Assembly (NCBI GenBank): GCA_964370855.1
Contig: CAYJMF010000005.1
Coordinates: 1-64,000 of the forward strand
Length of the DNA stretch: 64,000 bases
Direction of reading: 5' to 3'
Origin: JAKLKS01 sp964370855
Lineage (GTDB): Bacteria > Planctomycetota > JAJSAM01 > JAKLKS01
This document shows positions 52,171-62,322 of the stretch, piece by piece. The position numbers were made by a program, and so were the translations under genes. Below the pieces are notes generated by a model. The model made no database searches and was not told the origin of the DNA. It worked only from the letters and a program-made list of their open reading frames with translations. Each line of letters begins with the position of its first letter. Position 1 is the stretch's first letter.

Positions 52171-52833
52171 CTACTCCTTCGGCTGCCTCCGGCGTCGCGG
52201 GGCGCCGATGACCTGGGCCTTGGCGTGGGTGGCGAACTCGCCGTTGTCCGCCCGCAGGAGGCCTTCCTGCGCCTTCTTCGCGATCGCATCGGCGGCCGCG
52301 CGGGCCACACCGGGCGTCCTCGAGTAGCACTCACCGACCCACTCGACCGCCAGCCGGTAGTAGCCCCTCCGCCCCGCAGGGCGTCCGGAACCGCCCTTGG
52401 CCAGGACGCTCAAGGGGTCGGCCGCCGGGGCTCCCCTCGCCCGGTCCCGCAGCGTGTCCCCGTGGGCGATGCCCGTCGCCTCGCGGAGGAGCTTCACCGC
52501 GTCCCGCCGGGAGATGACCGGCCCGCGGAAGTCGGGCTGCCCTGGCATCGCATGGGTGAGGCCGGGATCCCGGCGCGCGGGAGGACTCGGAGCGCCGACG
52601 ATCATTCTGCCCGCCGGCACTTGCGATGTCAGGTAGGGCTGCAGGCCCACGCGCTTGAAGTGGGCGGCGTTCTTCGCGATCGCGTCGAACTCCCGTGCCT
52701 TCTTCCGGATCACCCCGAGCGCCCGGGCGGCCGCCTCCGGCGGCACCGGGGAGTCGGCCCGGATCAGGTTCTCCAGTTGTGCGGCCAGCGGAGTGGCTGC
52801 CGGCGCGCCCGCGTTCGCCTTCGAGCGAGACAT
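52171..52833 (-). CDS. element protein of unknown function
   Basis: The 220-residue protein is helical and rich in Ala/Arg (EAAARALGVIRKKAREFDAIAKNAAHF, ARAAADAIAKKAQEGLL), with no recognised domain. GGGGAGG precedes the ATG at 52833. It lies 90 bp before the small helix-turn-helix gene in the same direction and could be an early regulator or packaging protein. Confidence 0.45.
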   Translation of the reverse strand: MSRSKANAGAPAATPLAAQLENLIRADSPVPPEAAARALGVIRKKAREFDAIAKNAAHFKRVGLQPYLTSQVPAGRMIVGAPSPPARRDPGLTHAMPGQPDFRGPVISRRDAVKLLREATGIAHGDTLRDRARGAPAADPLSVLAKGGSGRPAGRRGYYRLAVEWVGECYSRTPGVARAAADAIAKKAQEGLLRADNGEFATHAKAQVIGAPRRRRQPKE

Positions 52834-53158
52834 GGGGTGGACCTCCCCAGGTTGAGGCGGGGCGGGCCGGCCGGGTCCAACGGTCAGCCCCTCCCCGCAC
52901 GTCGGCGGCCGTCGCCGCCGGGGGGAGTGTGCCACCCCTGGGGGACACCGAGGGGGCGGCCCGGGGAGAATCCGTCGGCCCACCTCCCCGGGACGCGGCC
53001 TCCCCCCGTCCGGGACCCCCTCCCTAGCAACACGCGAGCGGCGCTTCCGGCCCCTTCAGGAGAACGAACTTGATGTCTCCCCCGGCCCTCGGACTCATGT
53101 CCAGCGGTCCAGGAGGTCCCGATGGTCGGGCCCCGTACGGACCGGAACGGAGGATGAG
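52834..53158. other. divergent regulatory spacer of the element
   Basis: Separates the leftward replication genes from the rightward small genes, so promoters in both directions are expected here. No clear sigma-70 boxes were found. A partial GGGGACACCGAGGGGG at about 52943 resembles half of the dispersed GGGACAC repeat. Confidence 0.35.
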
Positions 53159-53386
53159 GTGCCAAAGCCCACGGAGTGGGAGAAGCGGGAGGCGGACGCC
53201 ATCCGCCAGGAGTACGCCGCGCTGGCGGGCGCCACCCTCGTCGAGGTCCGTCCGGGCCGGATGTGCGACGCCCGGGTGGTGGCCGAGGTGGAGGTCCGGA
53301 CGCGCGCCGGACAGCGGGTGGTCCTGCAGGCCTGGCAGGACCCCGAGGGGAACGGGCCGGGCCACCTCTGCATCACGGAGGCCTGA
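53159..53386 (+). CDS. small element protein, unknown
   Basis: A 75-residue protein starting at GTG 53159 after GGAGG. It has charged helix WEKREADAIRQEYAALAGA and then short strands (TLVEVRPGRMCDARVVAEVEVRT). No family is recognised. It is the first of a rightward series of five short genes. Confidence 0.45.
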   Translation: MPKPTEWEKREADAIRQEYAALAGATLVEVRPGRMCDARVVAEVEVRTRAGQRVVLQAWQDPEGNGPGHLCITEA

Positions 53387-53388
53387 CC

Positions 53389-53568
53389 TTGGCCTGCCCG
53401 CAGCTCGAACGGTTCGAGGTGTACGTCCGGGTCGGCGTGGACGGCGAGACCCTCTCGATGCGGGTCCCCGACCTCCACGCAACGGACGGGAAGGACGCGC
53501 TTCGCTGCGCTCGTGCCCTCTACGGGGACCTCGCCGAGGTCCGGGGCATCGAGGCGGTGAAGGCGTGA
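53389..53568 (+). CDS. small element protein, unknown
   Basis: A 59-residue protein with a TTG start at 53389 supported by GGAGG 6-7 nt upstream. ERFEVYVRVGVDGETLSMRV reads as paired strands, then ARALYGDLAEVRGIEAVKA as a helix, like a small beta-beta-alpha phage protein. Only 2 bp separate it from the preceding stop. Confidence 0.4.
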   Translation: MACPQLERFEVYVRVGVDGETLSMRVPDLHATDGKDALRCARALYGDLAEVRGIEAVKA

Positions 53569-53618
53569 CGACGGCGGTTCCGACGTCCCGGGCAGAAGCC
53601 CGGAAAGGAGACGCAATC

Positions 53619-54203
53619 ATGGCGAAGAAGAAGGCGACGAAGAAGGACGCGACCCTGGCAGAGGGGGAGGGCCCCGCGCTGACCGCGACGGAGACGAAGG
53701 GGAAGGCGACGAAGGGGAAGAAGCCGAAGGCGGCGAAGCGGACGAAGGCGCCCGCGAAGGGCGCCGCCCCCCAGGTGGACTTCGAGGCGATGCGGAAGCC
53801 GGTGGACGCGGCCAAGACGGCGCTGGCGGTCGCCGAGGCCGAGGCGCACGAGATGACGGAGAAGGCCCGGGCGCTGGTCTCGGGGGCGAAGGACGCCTAC
53901 CGGGCGGTGGTCGCGCCCTACCGCGAGGCCTGCCGGCGGGCCAGGGTCCCCTGCGAGTTCGAGGGGGGGCGCGGGACGAACGTCTCCGGGAAGGTCTCCT
54001 TCGAGGTCGAGAAGGTGGCGAAGGGGGTCCGGGTCCAGGTCAAGGGGAAGCCCGAGACCGAGGAGGTGATCCCGATGGACGCCCTCAAGGAGTCCATCAA
54101 CAAGGCGGCCTACGCGTTCACCGACAAGCACGTCGGCCCCCGCGAGGTGGTCGGGAACAAGGGGGGGAGCCTCAGCAACCGCCTCCGGGCGGTCATCCGG
54201 TGA
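53619..54203 (+). CDS. element protein with Lys/Ala-rich N-terminus
   Basis: The 194-residue protein opens with a histone-like Lys/Ala/Thr stretch (residues 1-50), followed by a helix (PVDAAKTALAVAEAEAHEMTEKARALV) and a compact C-terminal part (KVSFEVEKVAKGVRVQVKG). AAAGGAG lies at good spacing before the ATG. The basic start suggests nucleic-acid binding; no family is known. Confidence 0.5.
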   Translation: MAKKKATKKDATLAEGEGPALTATETKGKATKGKKPKAAKRTKAPAKGAAPQVDFEAMRKPVDAAKTALAVAEAEAHEMTEKARALVSGAKDAYRAVVAPYREACRRARVPCEFEGGRGTNVSGKVSFEVEKVAKGVRVQVKGKPETEEVIPMDALKESINKAAYAFTDKHVGPREVVGNKGGSLSNRLRAVIR

Positions 54204-54457
54204 CCCGGGTGGACGACGAGGGCGCAGGGGAGGGCGGAGTGACGGGCCCCGTCCTCGTCCCGCAGGAGGTCTTCGAGGGCATCGAGGCGATCCGGCAATC
54301 GGGACTCACGAACATGCTGGACCGCCCGATGGTGGCCCAACTCGCGGCCGAGATGGGCTACCCGGAGACCTCTCGGTGGGTCCAGCGCCACCGGGACCTC
54401 TACGCGAGGGCCATCTTCCACGGGCTCAAGGTCGAGAAGGAAGGAGGGGAAGCATGA
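54200..54457 (+). CDS. DUF5049-like small protein
   Basis: An 85-residue protein: VPQEVFEGIEAIRQSGLTNMLDRPMVAQLAAEMGYPETSRWV resembles the DUF5049 pattern (V..E.F..I..IR.TG.TNM..) of phage and element proteins. The GTG start overlaps the previous stop (GTGA), and the gene overlaps the next by 4 bp. Confidence 0.6.
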   Translation: MTRVDDEGAGEGGVTGPVLVPQEVFEGIEAIRQSGLTNMLDRPMVAQLAAEMGYPETSRWVQRHRDLYARAIFHGLKVEKEGGEA

Positions 54458-54726
54458 AGCCGACCGCATCCGGGGCCTGGGAGAGGTTCATCGTGGTCCA
54501 CGACCCGGGCCCCCGCAGCGAGGTCGGGGACATCTGCTTCGAGACGGACCTGGCTGGCCTCGCCGCCCAGGTCCGCGGCGGCTTCGACCCCGAGGGCCGC
54601 CACACCAACGCCGTCGTCTACACCGACCCGGCCGCCGCCCGGGGGGACGCCGAGGCCCGCATCCGGGCCCGGCGGGTCTACGATGCGGAGCTCCGCGCGG
54701 CGCGGGAGGGTGGGCCGACCGCCTGA
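54454..54726 (+). CDS. small element protein, unknown
   Basis: A 90-residue protein starting MKPTASGAWERFIVVHD, with GAGGGG at the start region and ATGA overlap with the preceding gene. It has a strand-rich middle and Ala/Arg-rich helix end. It is the last rightward gene before the hairpin at 54750-54779. Confidence 0.45.
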   Translation: MKPTASGAWERFIVVHDPGPRSEVGDICFETDLAGLAAQVRGGFDPEGRHTNAVVYTDPAAARGDAEARIRARRVYDAELRAAREGGPTA

Positions 54727-54749
54727 TGTAGACCCTCCCTGACGCACAC

Positions 54750-54779
54750 GCCGCCGCGACCCCCTCCGGGCGCGGCGGC
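54750..54779. terminator. strong GC hairpin between convergent genes
   Basis: GCCGCCGCG (54750-54758) pairs perfectly with CGCGGCGGC (54771-54779) around a 12-nt loop. It lies 24 bp after the last rightward element gene and 49 bp before the convergent ankyrin gene's end. It has no long T run, so it may act as a bidirectional, partly factor-dependent terminator. Confidence 0.6.
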
Positions 54780-54827
54780 CTCACTTGGTCCATCTCCTCA
54801 GGGATGCGATTCCCCGAGACCGTTCCC

Positions 54828-56129
54828 CTACGGCCCGCCTCTCCGACGGCGACGGGAGCCCAGGTACTTCCGCGCTGCAGCGCGGACGCTGCTGGAGGCC
54901 GTCTCGAGCGCCGCGACCTTCTCGATGGCCTGCTTCGGAATCCGCAACTCCTTTGAGAACTCGATGAGCTTGGGCGACTGGATGATTTGCAGGAACACCG
55001 ACTCCTTCACCTTGGCCGGGTCTTGGAGTATCTGGACGAGGTCACGCCCCAGGAACCCGCTGTGCTTCCTGAGATGGGCCTGAAGTTGACGACGAGAACT
55101 GTCCGGGATGGAGGTCAGCCTGCCACCTCGCTCCAGGACCCTCTTGAAGAGGCCCTCGGGATTCGCACGCAGGTAGGACAGGTCGAACCCCAGACCGGCC
55201 AACGCTCGGTGAGCGACCGCTTCCGGATTGCGCGGTGGCTCCAGGTCAAACAGGAAGTCGTACACGTCCGGCCGATCGACGACTTCGTAGAGCCTCTGGA
55301 AGTGGGGACTGTCGGCACGAAGTTTCATCGCTTCCAGTAGCTGCAGGCGTCCTCGCGAGACCGCCAGGCCAGCGGCACATCGGTACGGAGACCACCGATG
55401 CCTATCGGCCCCTTCCGCGCCTTCGCACTCCTCGTCGTCGTCATCCTCGTCGTCGGGGTCGGGAACACAGGCGAAGGGCTCGGCTCCTGCCCACCGGCAC
55501 AGGGCAACGGCCGCCTCCCCTCCCTCGTCCCGGAACATGAGTCCCTCGACCGCGAGACAGAGACCGTGGTTGAGGGCCAGTTGGAGGGCAGGGTCCTCCT
55601 TGGCGAATCGCTTGAAGAACCCGTACAGCGGCTTGTTGGTCGGGGTATAGGCGAGCTCCTCTGCGAAGGCCCGGCCCCGGGAGAGGTCCACCCCCAACCG
55701 CCAGAATCTCTCCACGAGCGCCGCATCATAGGACGAGACAACCTCGGAGGGGTCGGCGGCGTTCGGGTCCGCCCCCCAAGTGAGGAGGAGTTCCACGAGG
55801 TCCCTCCGGTGGCACTTCAGTGCTTCGTCCAGAGGGTTGAAGCGTTCGAGGTCAAGCTGGTACCCGTTGCAGAGGAGAAGGTGGACCACGTCGTGCTGCC
55901 CCGTCTGGATGGCCGCCTGCAGGGGACTGGTCGGCGATCGCCGCCGATCGGCCGGGTACCTGAACTGGATTGGCTCCCCGCCCTTGATCCACTTCTCCAC
56001 TTCGTAGACCCGCCCCCCGTTGATGGCCGCGACGAGAGGCCCGACACCCTCCATTGTCTCGGCGATTGCGCCCGCATTGGCGGCGGGCGGTACCGGATGA
56101 TCGCGAGGGTCAACAAACGTCGCTCCCAT
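54828..56129 (-). CDS. ankyrin-repeat protein
   Basis: The 433-residue protein carries ankyrin-like repeats in its first half (GVGPLVAAINGGRVYEVEKWI, TSPLQAAIQTGQHDVVHLLLCNGYQLD, FNPLDEALKCHRRDLVELLLTWGADPNAADPS), an acidic run PDDEDDDDEECEG, and a helical C-terminus ending in SRRRRRGGP. Ankyrin repeats bind proteins. The ATG at 56129 follows GGAGG by 6 bp; the longer frame lacks this. It stands alone, leftward, at the element's right edge, and may be cargo. Confidence 0.7.
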   Translation of the reverse strand: MGATFVDPRDHPVPPAANAGAIAETMEGVGPLVAAINGGRVYEVEKWIKGGEPIQFRYPADRRRSPTSPLQAAIQTGQHDVVHLLLCNGYQLDLERFNPLDEALKCHRRDLVELLLTWGADPNAADPSEVVSSYDAALVERFWRLGVDLSRGRAFAEELAYTPTNKPLYGFFKRFAKEDPALQLALNHGLCLAVEGLMFRDEGGEAAVALCRWAGAEPFACVPDPDDEDDDDEECEGAEGADRHRWSPYRCAAGLAVSRGRLQLLEAMKLRADSPHFQRLYEVVDRPDVYDFLFDLEPPRNPEAVAHRALAGLGFDLSYLRANPEGLFKRVLERGGRLTSIPDSSRRQLQAHLRKHSGFLGRDLVQILQDPAKVKESVFLQIIQSPKLIEFSKELRIPKQAIEKVAALETASSSVRAAARKYLGSRRRRRGGP

Positions 56130-56491
56130 GAATCGCCTCCGGGTCGGGTGCGTGAAGACGCCGCTCTCCATCATCCTGCCACGGGGCCCCTTCCCCGGTC
56201 GCTCCACCCCTTCCAGCGAGGCCAGATTTCGGTCCACCCAGAATCTGATTGACAGGCAGCCCCGCGGAGGAGATCTTCGTCTTTGCGTAGCTACCCCTCT
56301 TTACCTTCCTCTTCGGGTCAGGATCGTCCGCGGCCGAGGCCGCGGGTGAGGACGTAGCGCGCAGCGGAGACCCGGTGTAGCAGCCAGTTCAGACGGCATC
56401 GGCGCGACGAGCGCCTGCCTTGCTCCAGGCAACCTCCGAGACCCGAGGAGGGGATGCATGTCGGCTCTGGCTCGAACGCAAGGAGCGCCAC
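56130..56491. other. divergent spacer with no supported gene
   Basis: Lies between the ankyrin gene and the rightward carbohydrate/radical SAM operon. It is less GC-rich near 56280-56330. A consensus-like TTGACA at 56249 lacks a good -10 box at 17 bp. No coding frame is supported. Confidence 0.35.
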
Positions 56492-56844
56492 ATGCACTCT
56501 TCCTCATCCTCACGGGGATACCCCGCCGTGCCCACGGGCCCCCTCGTTGGCCCCCCCGGCCACCTCGCCAGCACCGCCCCTGACCTCCTTCTCTCGGTCC
56601 ACGCCCTCGAGCGGTGCGCGGAAAGGGGTGTGAGCCAGGCCGACCTGGCGGTGGTCGCGGCCCGCCCCACCTTCCTGACCCCGCAGGCAGACGGCACGGT
56701 CAGGGTCTCCGCAGTGGTCTCAGGCACTCACGCCCGGTGGTGGGTCGAGGCCATCGTCTGGGCGGCATCGGCCTCGCACTGGTTCGTACTCACGGTCTGG
56801 AGGTCGGGACTCCGGGCTCCCAAGGCTCGCGGAAGGAGGGCAGC

Positions 56845-56848
<4 letters not shown>
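56492..56848 (+). CDS. DUF4258-like small protein
   Basis: A 118-residue protein: SVHALERCAERGVSQADLAVVAARPTFLTPQADGTVRVSAVV and then WVEAIVWAASASHWFVLTVWR fit the DUF4258 pattern (H..R...RGI...D...V), an RNase-toxin-like small fold. AAGGAG lies 6 bp before the ATG at 56492. It overlaps the next gene by 4 bp and so heads the operon. The family call is tentative. Confidence 0.5.
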
Positions 56849-59192
<2,344 letters not shown>

Positions 59193-59196
<4 letters not shown>

Positions 59197-59933
59197 ACTG
59201 GTCCTCCATCGCGATCGCTTCTGACGGGACCCACCATCTCGTCGAAGGGAAGCGCCTCTACGCCGAGAGCTTCGACGAGGTCCTGAAGTTCCATCCCCCC
59301 GGGTTGGCGGCGGTTCTCCGCGGTGGGCAGGCATGGCACATCGACCCGGAGGGAAGCCCCGCCTACGAGCGGCGGTTCCGTCGCACCTTCGGGTTCTACG
59401 AGAACCGGGCCACGGTCGTGGACGCCGACGGATGGCATCACATCGAGCCCTCGGGGGAGGCTGTCTCCGCAGGGCGGTTCTCCTGGTGCGGGAACTTCCA
59501 GGGAGGCCGCTGCGCCGTGCGTGATACGGCGGGACGCTATTTCCACATCGACCTCCAGGGGCGTCCGCCCTATTCCGAGCGATGGAGGTACGCCGGCGAC
59601 TTCCGGGACGGCATTGCGGTGGTCCAGGGGGAGGACGGTCGGTCCACCCACATCGACGCTTCGGGGCGCCTGCTCCACGGTCGGTGGTTCCTGGATCTCG
59701 ACGTCTTCCACAAGGGGTTCGCCCGGGCGAGGGACGAGGGCGGATGGACGCATGTGACCCGCACAGGAGCCCCTGCCTACGCGCGTCGCTTCGCTGCCGT
59801 GGAGCCGTTCTACAACGGGCAGGCACGCGTGGAGCGCACTGACGGCGGACTCGAGATCATCGACGAGGGAGCCGACTCCATCGTGGAGCTTCGCCCTGCC
59901 CTGCCCTCCCTCTCTCGTGGAGGTGCCCGATGA
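59193..59933 (+). CDS. WG-repeat protein
   Basis: The 246-residue protein is built of about six WG-type beta repeats (AWHIDPEGSPAYERRFRRT, GWHHIEPSGEAVSAGRFSW, YFHIDLQGRPPYSERWRYAG, STHIDASGRLLHGRWF), each a strand pair with the W/F-x-H-I-D/E core. These form binding scaffolds rather than enzymes. No signal peptide is seen, so it probably acts in the cytoplasm with the adjacent GT-radical SAM protein, perhaps holding its substrate. It is coupled by 4-bp overlaps at both ends. Confidence 0.7.
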
Positions 59934-61252
59934 GCGCCCCCATCGTCTGGCAGATCCCGCCCTCGGTGCGCCGCTGGCTGGACGAGGTGCCCCGCGACCG
60001 GCCGGTGGCCGTCCTGATGCGCCACTCCGTGCGGCCCTACCTCCCTCCGGGCGATGCGGGGTTCACGACCCCCATCACGGAGGACGGGGAACGCCTCGGC
60101 CGCGGGCTGGGCTGCATCCTCGGCTCCCGGCTTCGGTCCCTGCACTCGAGCCCCCTCCCGCGATGCGTCCAGACATCGGAGGCACTCAGGACCGGCGCGG
60201 GCGCCTCCCTTGCGATCCCCACGAGCCGCCTCCTGGGGGACCCGGGGGTCTTCGTCCTCGATGGCCATCGGGCCTGGTCCAACTGGCAGGAGCGGGGCCA
60301 TGAGGGGGTGATGGCCCATCTCGTCTCCGAGCGCGAACCACTGCCGGGCATGGCGGCGGCTGACGAGGCGGCCCGGTTCCTCGTCCAGCACATGCTGACC
60401 GTCGGCGACTCCACCCCCGGACTCCACGTGTTCGTGACCCACGATTCCCTCGTGACGGCCACAGCCGCGAGACTCCTCGGCATCCCCTACGGACAGAAGG
60501 ACTGGCCGTGGTACCTCGAGTCCGCCTTCTTCTGGAGGGAGGGCGAGACCCTCCACGCGGCCTATCGGGACGATTCCCGTGCCTGTCTCTCCGGCCCCCT
60601 CTGCCACATGGAAGACCGTGACGTGATCGAGTTCGCCCGCCGGGAGATCGAGTGGACCCTCGGCCCTGACGTACAGGCGCGGTTCTTCCTCGCCGGTGGT
60701 GCCTTCCGGACCCTCCTGACGGGACGCCCGCCGCGGGACCTCGACCTGTGGGCCCCCACCCCGGACGACCGAGAACACCTCGTCCGGCACCTCAAGGACC
60801 GCGGCGCCCGCCGCACCTCCGAGGGGCAGTACGCCGAGACCTTCGAACTGAGAGATCGAGTCATCGAGGTACCCCGGAAGACGGAGCCGACAACGCTGGA
60901 GGAGCGCTTGGCCCGATTCGACATCGCCCTCTCCGCGGTCGGCGTCGAGCACCGCCCGGGCGGTCGCTGGCGGGCCATGGTCCATCCCCTCGCCCTGGAG
61001 TCCGCGAAGCGGAGCGAGGTCCTCCTCCTGAAGCCACTGGTCAACTGGAAGTACGCGCTCCCGACTCTCGAACGCGCCCGGCGGTACGCTGCGGATCTTG
61101 GCTACCGGATCCCACCCGAGGAGGAGGCGGAGGTCTGGCGCGTGTTCGACTCCCAGACGCCGGAGATGCAACAGGGGATGCTCGAACGCCTCGAGCGCAC
61201 GACCATCTGCGACCACGGGGTTCGACAGGAGGCGCTATGCCGCCTCCGCTGA
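59930..61252 (+). CDS. histidine phosphatase / nucleotidyltransferase-like fusion
   Basis: The 440-residue protein starts with a histidine phosphatase (VLMRHSVRPYL, the catalytic RHxxR-like His at about residue 31; SSPLPRCVQTSEAL; VFVTHDSLVT with the second His). From about residue 235 it continues with FFLAGGAFRTLLTGRPPRDLDLW, a Pol-beta/CCA-type nucleotidyltransferase glycine loop with the Asp pair. The end is helical. The two activities could activate and recycle a phosphorylated sugar or nucleotide intermediate. It is coupled to the WG gene by a 4-bp overlap. Confidence 0.75.
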   Translation: MSAPIVWQIPPSVRRWLDEVPRDRPVAVLMRHSVRPYLPPGDAGFTTPITEDGERLGRGLGCILGSRLRSLHSSPLPRCVQTSEALRTGAGASLAIPTSRLLGDPGVFVLDGHRAWSNWQERGHEGVMAHLVSEREPLPGMAAADEAARFLVQHMLTVGDSTPGLHVFVTHDSLVTATAARLLGIPYGQKDWPWYLESAFFWREGETLHAAYRDDSRACLSGPLCHMEDRDVIEFARREIEWTLGPDVQARFFLAGGAFRTLLTGRPPRDLDLWAPTPDDREHLVRHLKDRGARRTSEGQYAETFELRDRVIEVPRKTEPTTLEERLARFDIALSAVGVEHRPGGRWRAMVHPLALESAKRSEVLLLKPLVNWKYALPTLERARRYAADLGYRIPPEEEAEVWRVFDSQTPEMQQGMLERLERTTICDHGVRQEALCRLR

Positions 61253-61961
61253 TCGCGGGGCTCTACCCCTACACGCGGAACGGGCACCGTCAGACACCGC
61301 GATTCACGCTGAAGGAGGTCCCGGCGAGCCTTGCCGCCAACCCCTCCTACCGGAACGACGTGCTCGTCCTCGCGGGGACGACGAGTCCGCCGCACAGCTC
61401 GAGGGTTTCGGACTTCGAGTGCACCGGGTCTTCGAGGATGCTCCTCCCGAGATTCACCGGGATGCCGCCCACAAGATGAAGCACTGGATGTGCCGCTGGG
61501 CTCTCCGCGAGTACGGCGAGTTCCTCTGGGTCGACTGGGATACCGTTCTCTTGCGACCACCGGATGCCGAGTTCTGGTCCTGGTGTCGCACCCACGGGAC
61601 GCCGAAGTTCATCCAGATTCCGGGGTACTGGGCGACCGTCAACTGCGGCGTCTACTACGCCGCCAGTCCCTGGGCTCCAGCCATGGAGCGCAGCTTATCC
61701 TCGACCGTCCCAGAGCCGAACGACGAACTCCTGTGGGCCTCGGTTCTTCCGAAGGACATCCACTCGCGCTCTGAGTACTGGTGGGGGGACAGAGCCGTCA
61801 ACATCTGGGCAGAGAGCGAGTTCTCCCTCATCGGTCCTGGCACCTACTTTGCCCACGTCCGTGACCTGGCGTGGGCTTCGGCACTTCGGGAACACCTCGC
61901 CAGAGGAGACGCGGCCGGCCTGCGGGTCGGTACCTCGCCTACTCGCTGTCCCTCCCCGTGA
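61237..61961 (+). pseudogene. glycosyltransferase-like gene with a single-base frameshift
   Basis: AGGAGG precedes the ATG at 61237, giving MPPPLIAGLYPYTRNGH and on to RNDVLVLAG. Near 61377 the frame must shift by one base (one G too few in GCGGGGACGACGAG) to continue as DDESAAQLEGFGLRVHRVFED. The second part holds FLWVDWDTVLLRPP with the DxD site, then GYWATVNCGVYYAASPW. The repaired protein of about 241 residues looks like a DxD sugar transferase. It may be truly broken, a sequencing error in a G run, or a programmed shift. Confidence 0.6.
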
Positions 61962-62322
61962 GCAGGTACTCGAACCGGTCGCAGGCACTGGCCAGAGTCT
62001 GAACGTAGAAGGACCACTCCTCGGCCGTCAGCCCCTCCGTGGGTACCCAGGCCTCCCCGAAGAGACGCCCCCTCCGGTCCAGCTTGAAGCCGACGAGGTC
62101 GGTCTCCCGGTTGCGCGTCCATGCCACGCCCTCCGGATCATCGAGGCTCGCGAGGTCTCCCGCCCGGGCGACCATGGACCAGATTCGGAGGAGCGACCCA
62201 TCGACGCCGCCATCGTCAACGACGACCCGCTGTTCTCGACCGTCAGGGAACCGGATGAGGAGACCCCCTTCCTGCACGCGGAGCCCTGCGACCTTGCTGA
62301 GCTGCCTCCACGAGGGGGTCAT
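61939..62322 (-). CDS. small YbjN/chaperone-like partner protein
   Basis: The 127-residue protein reads as alternating strands and helices (RVQEGGLLIRFPDGREQRVVVDD, LLRIWSMVARAGDLASLD, WVPTEGLTAEEWSFYVQTLASACDRFEYLLTG). This recalls the YbjN/secretion-chaperone fold, tentatively. It overlaps the helicase gene by 4 bp, so it is a coupled partner of that helicase. Its 3' end overlaps the convergent glycosyltransferase end by 23 bp. Confidence 0.5.
   Translation of the reverse strand: MTPSWRQLSKVAGLRVQEGGLLIRFPDGREQRVVVDDGGVDGSLLRIWSMVARAGDLASLDDPEGVAWTRNRETDLVGFKLDRRGRLFGEAWVPTEGLTAEEWSFYVQTLASACDRFEYLLTGRDSE

Noticed and set aside
52940..52960. Fifth copy of the GGGACAC repeat
   Set aside because: Only the left half-unit matches well; the right half (AGGGGGCGG) does not.
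56249..56277. TTGACA as a -35 box for the radical SAM operon
   Set aside because: The hexamer at 17 bp distance (GATCTT) is a poor -10 box and the distance to the first gene is over 200 bp.
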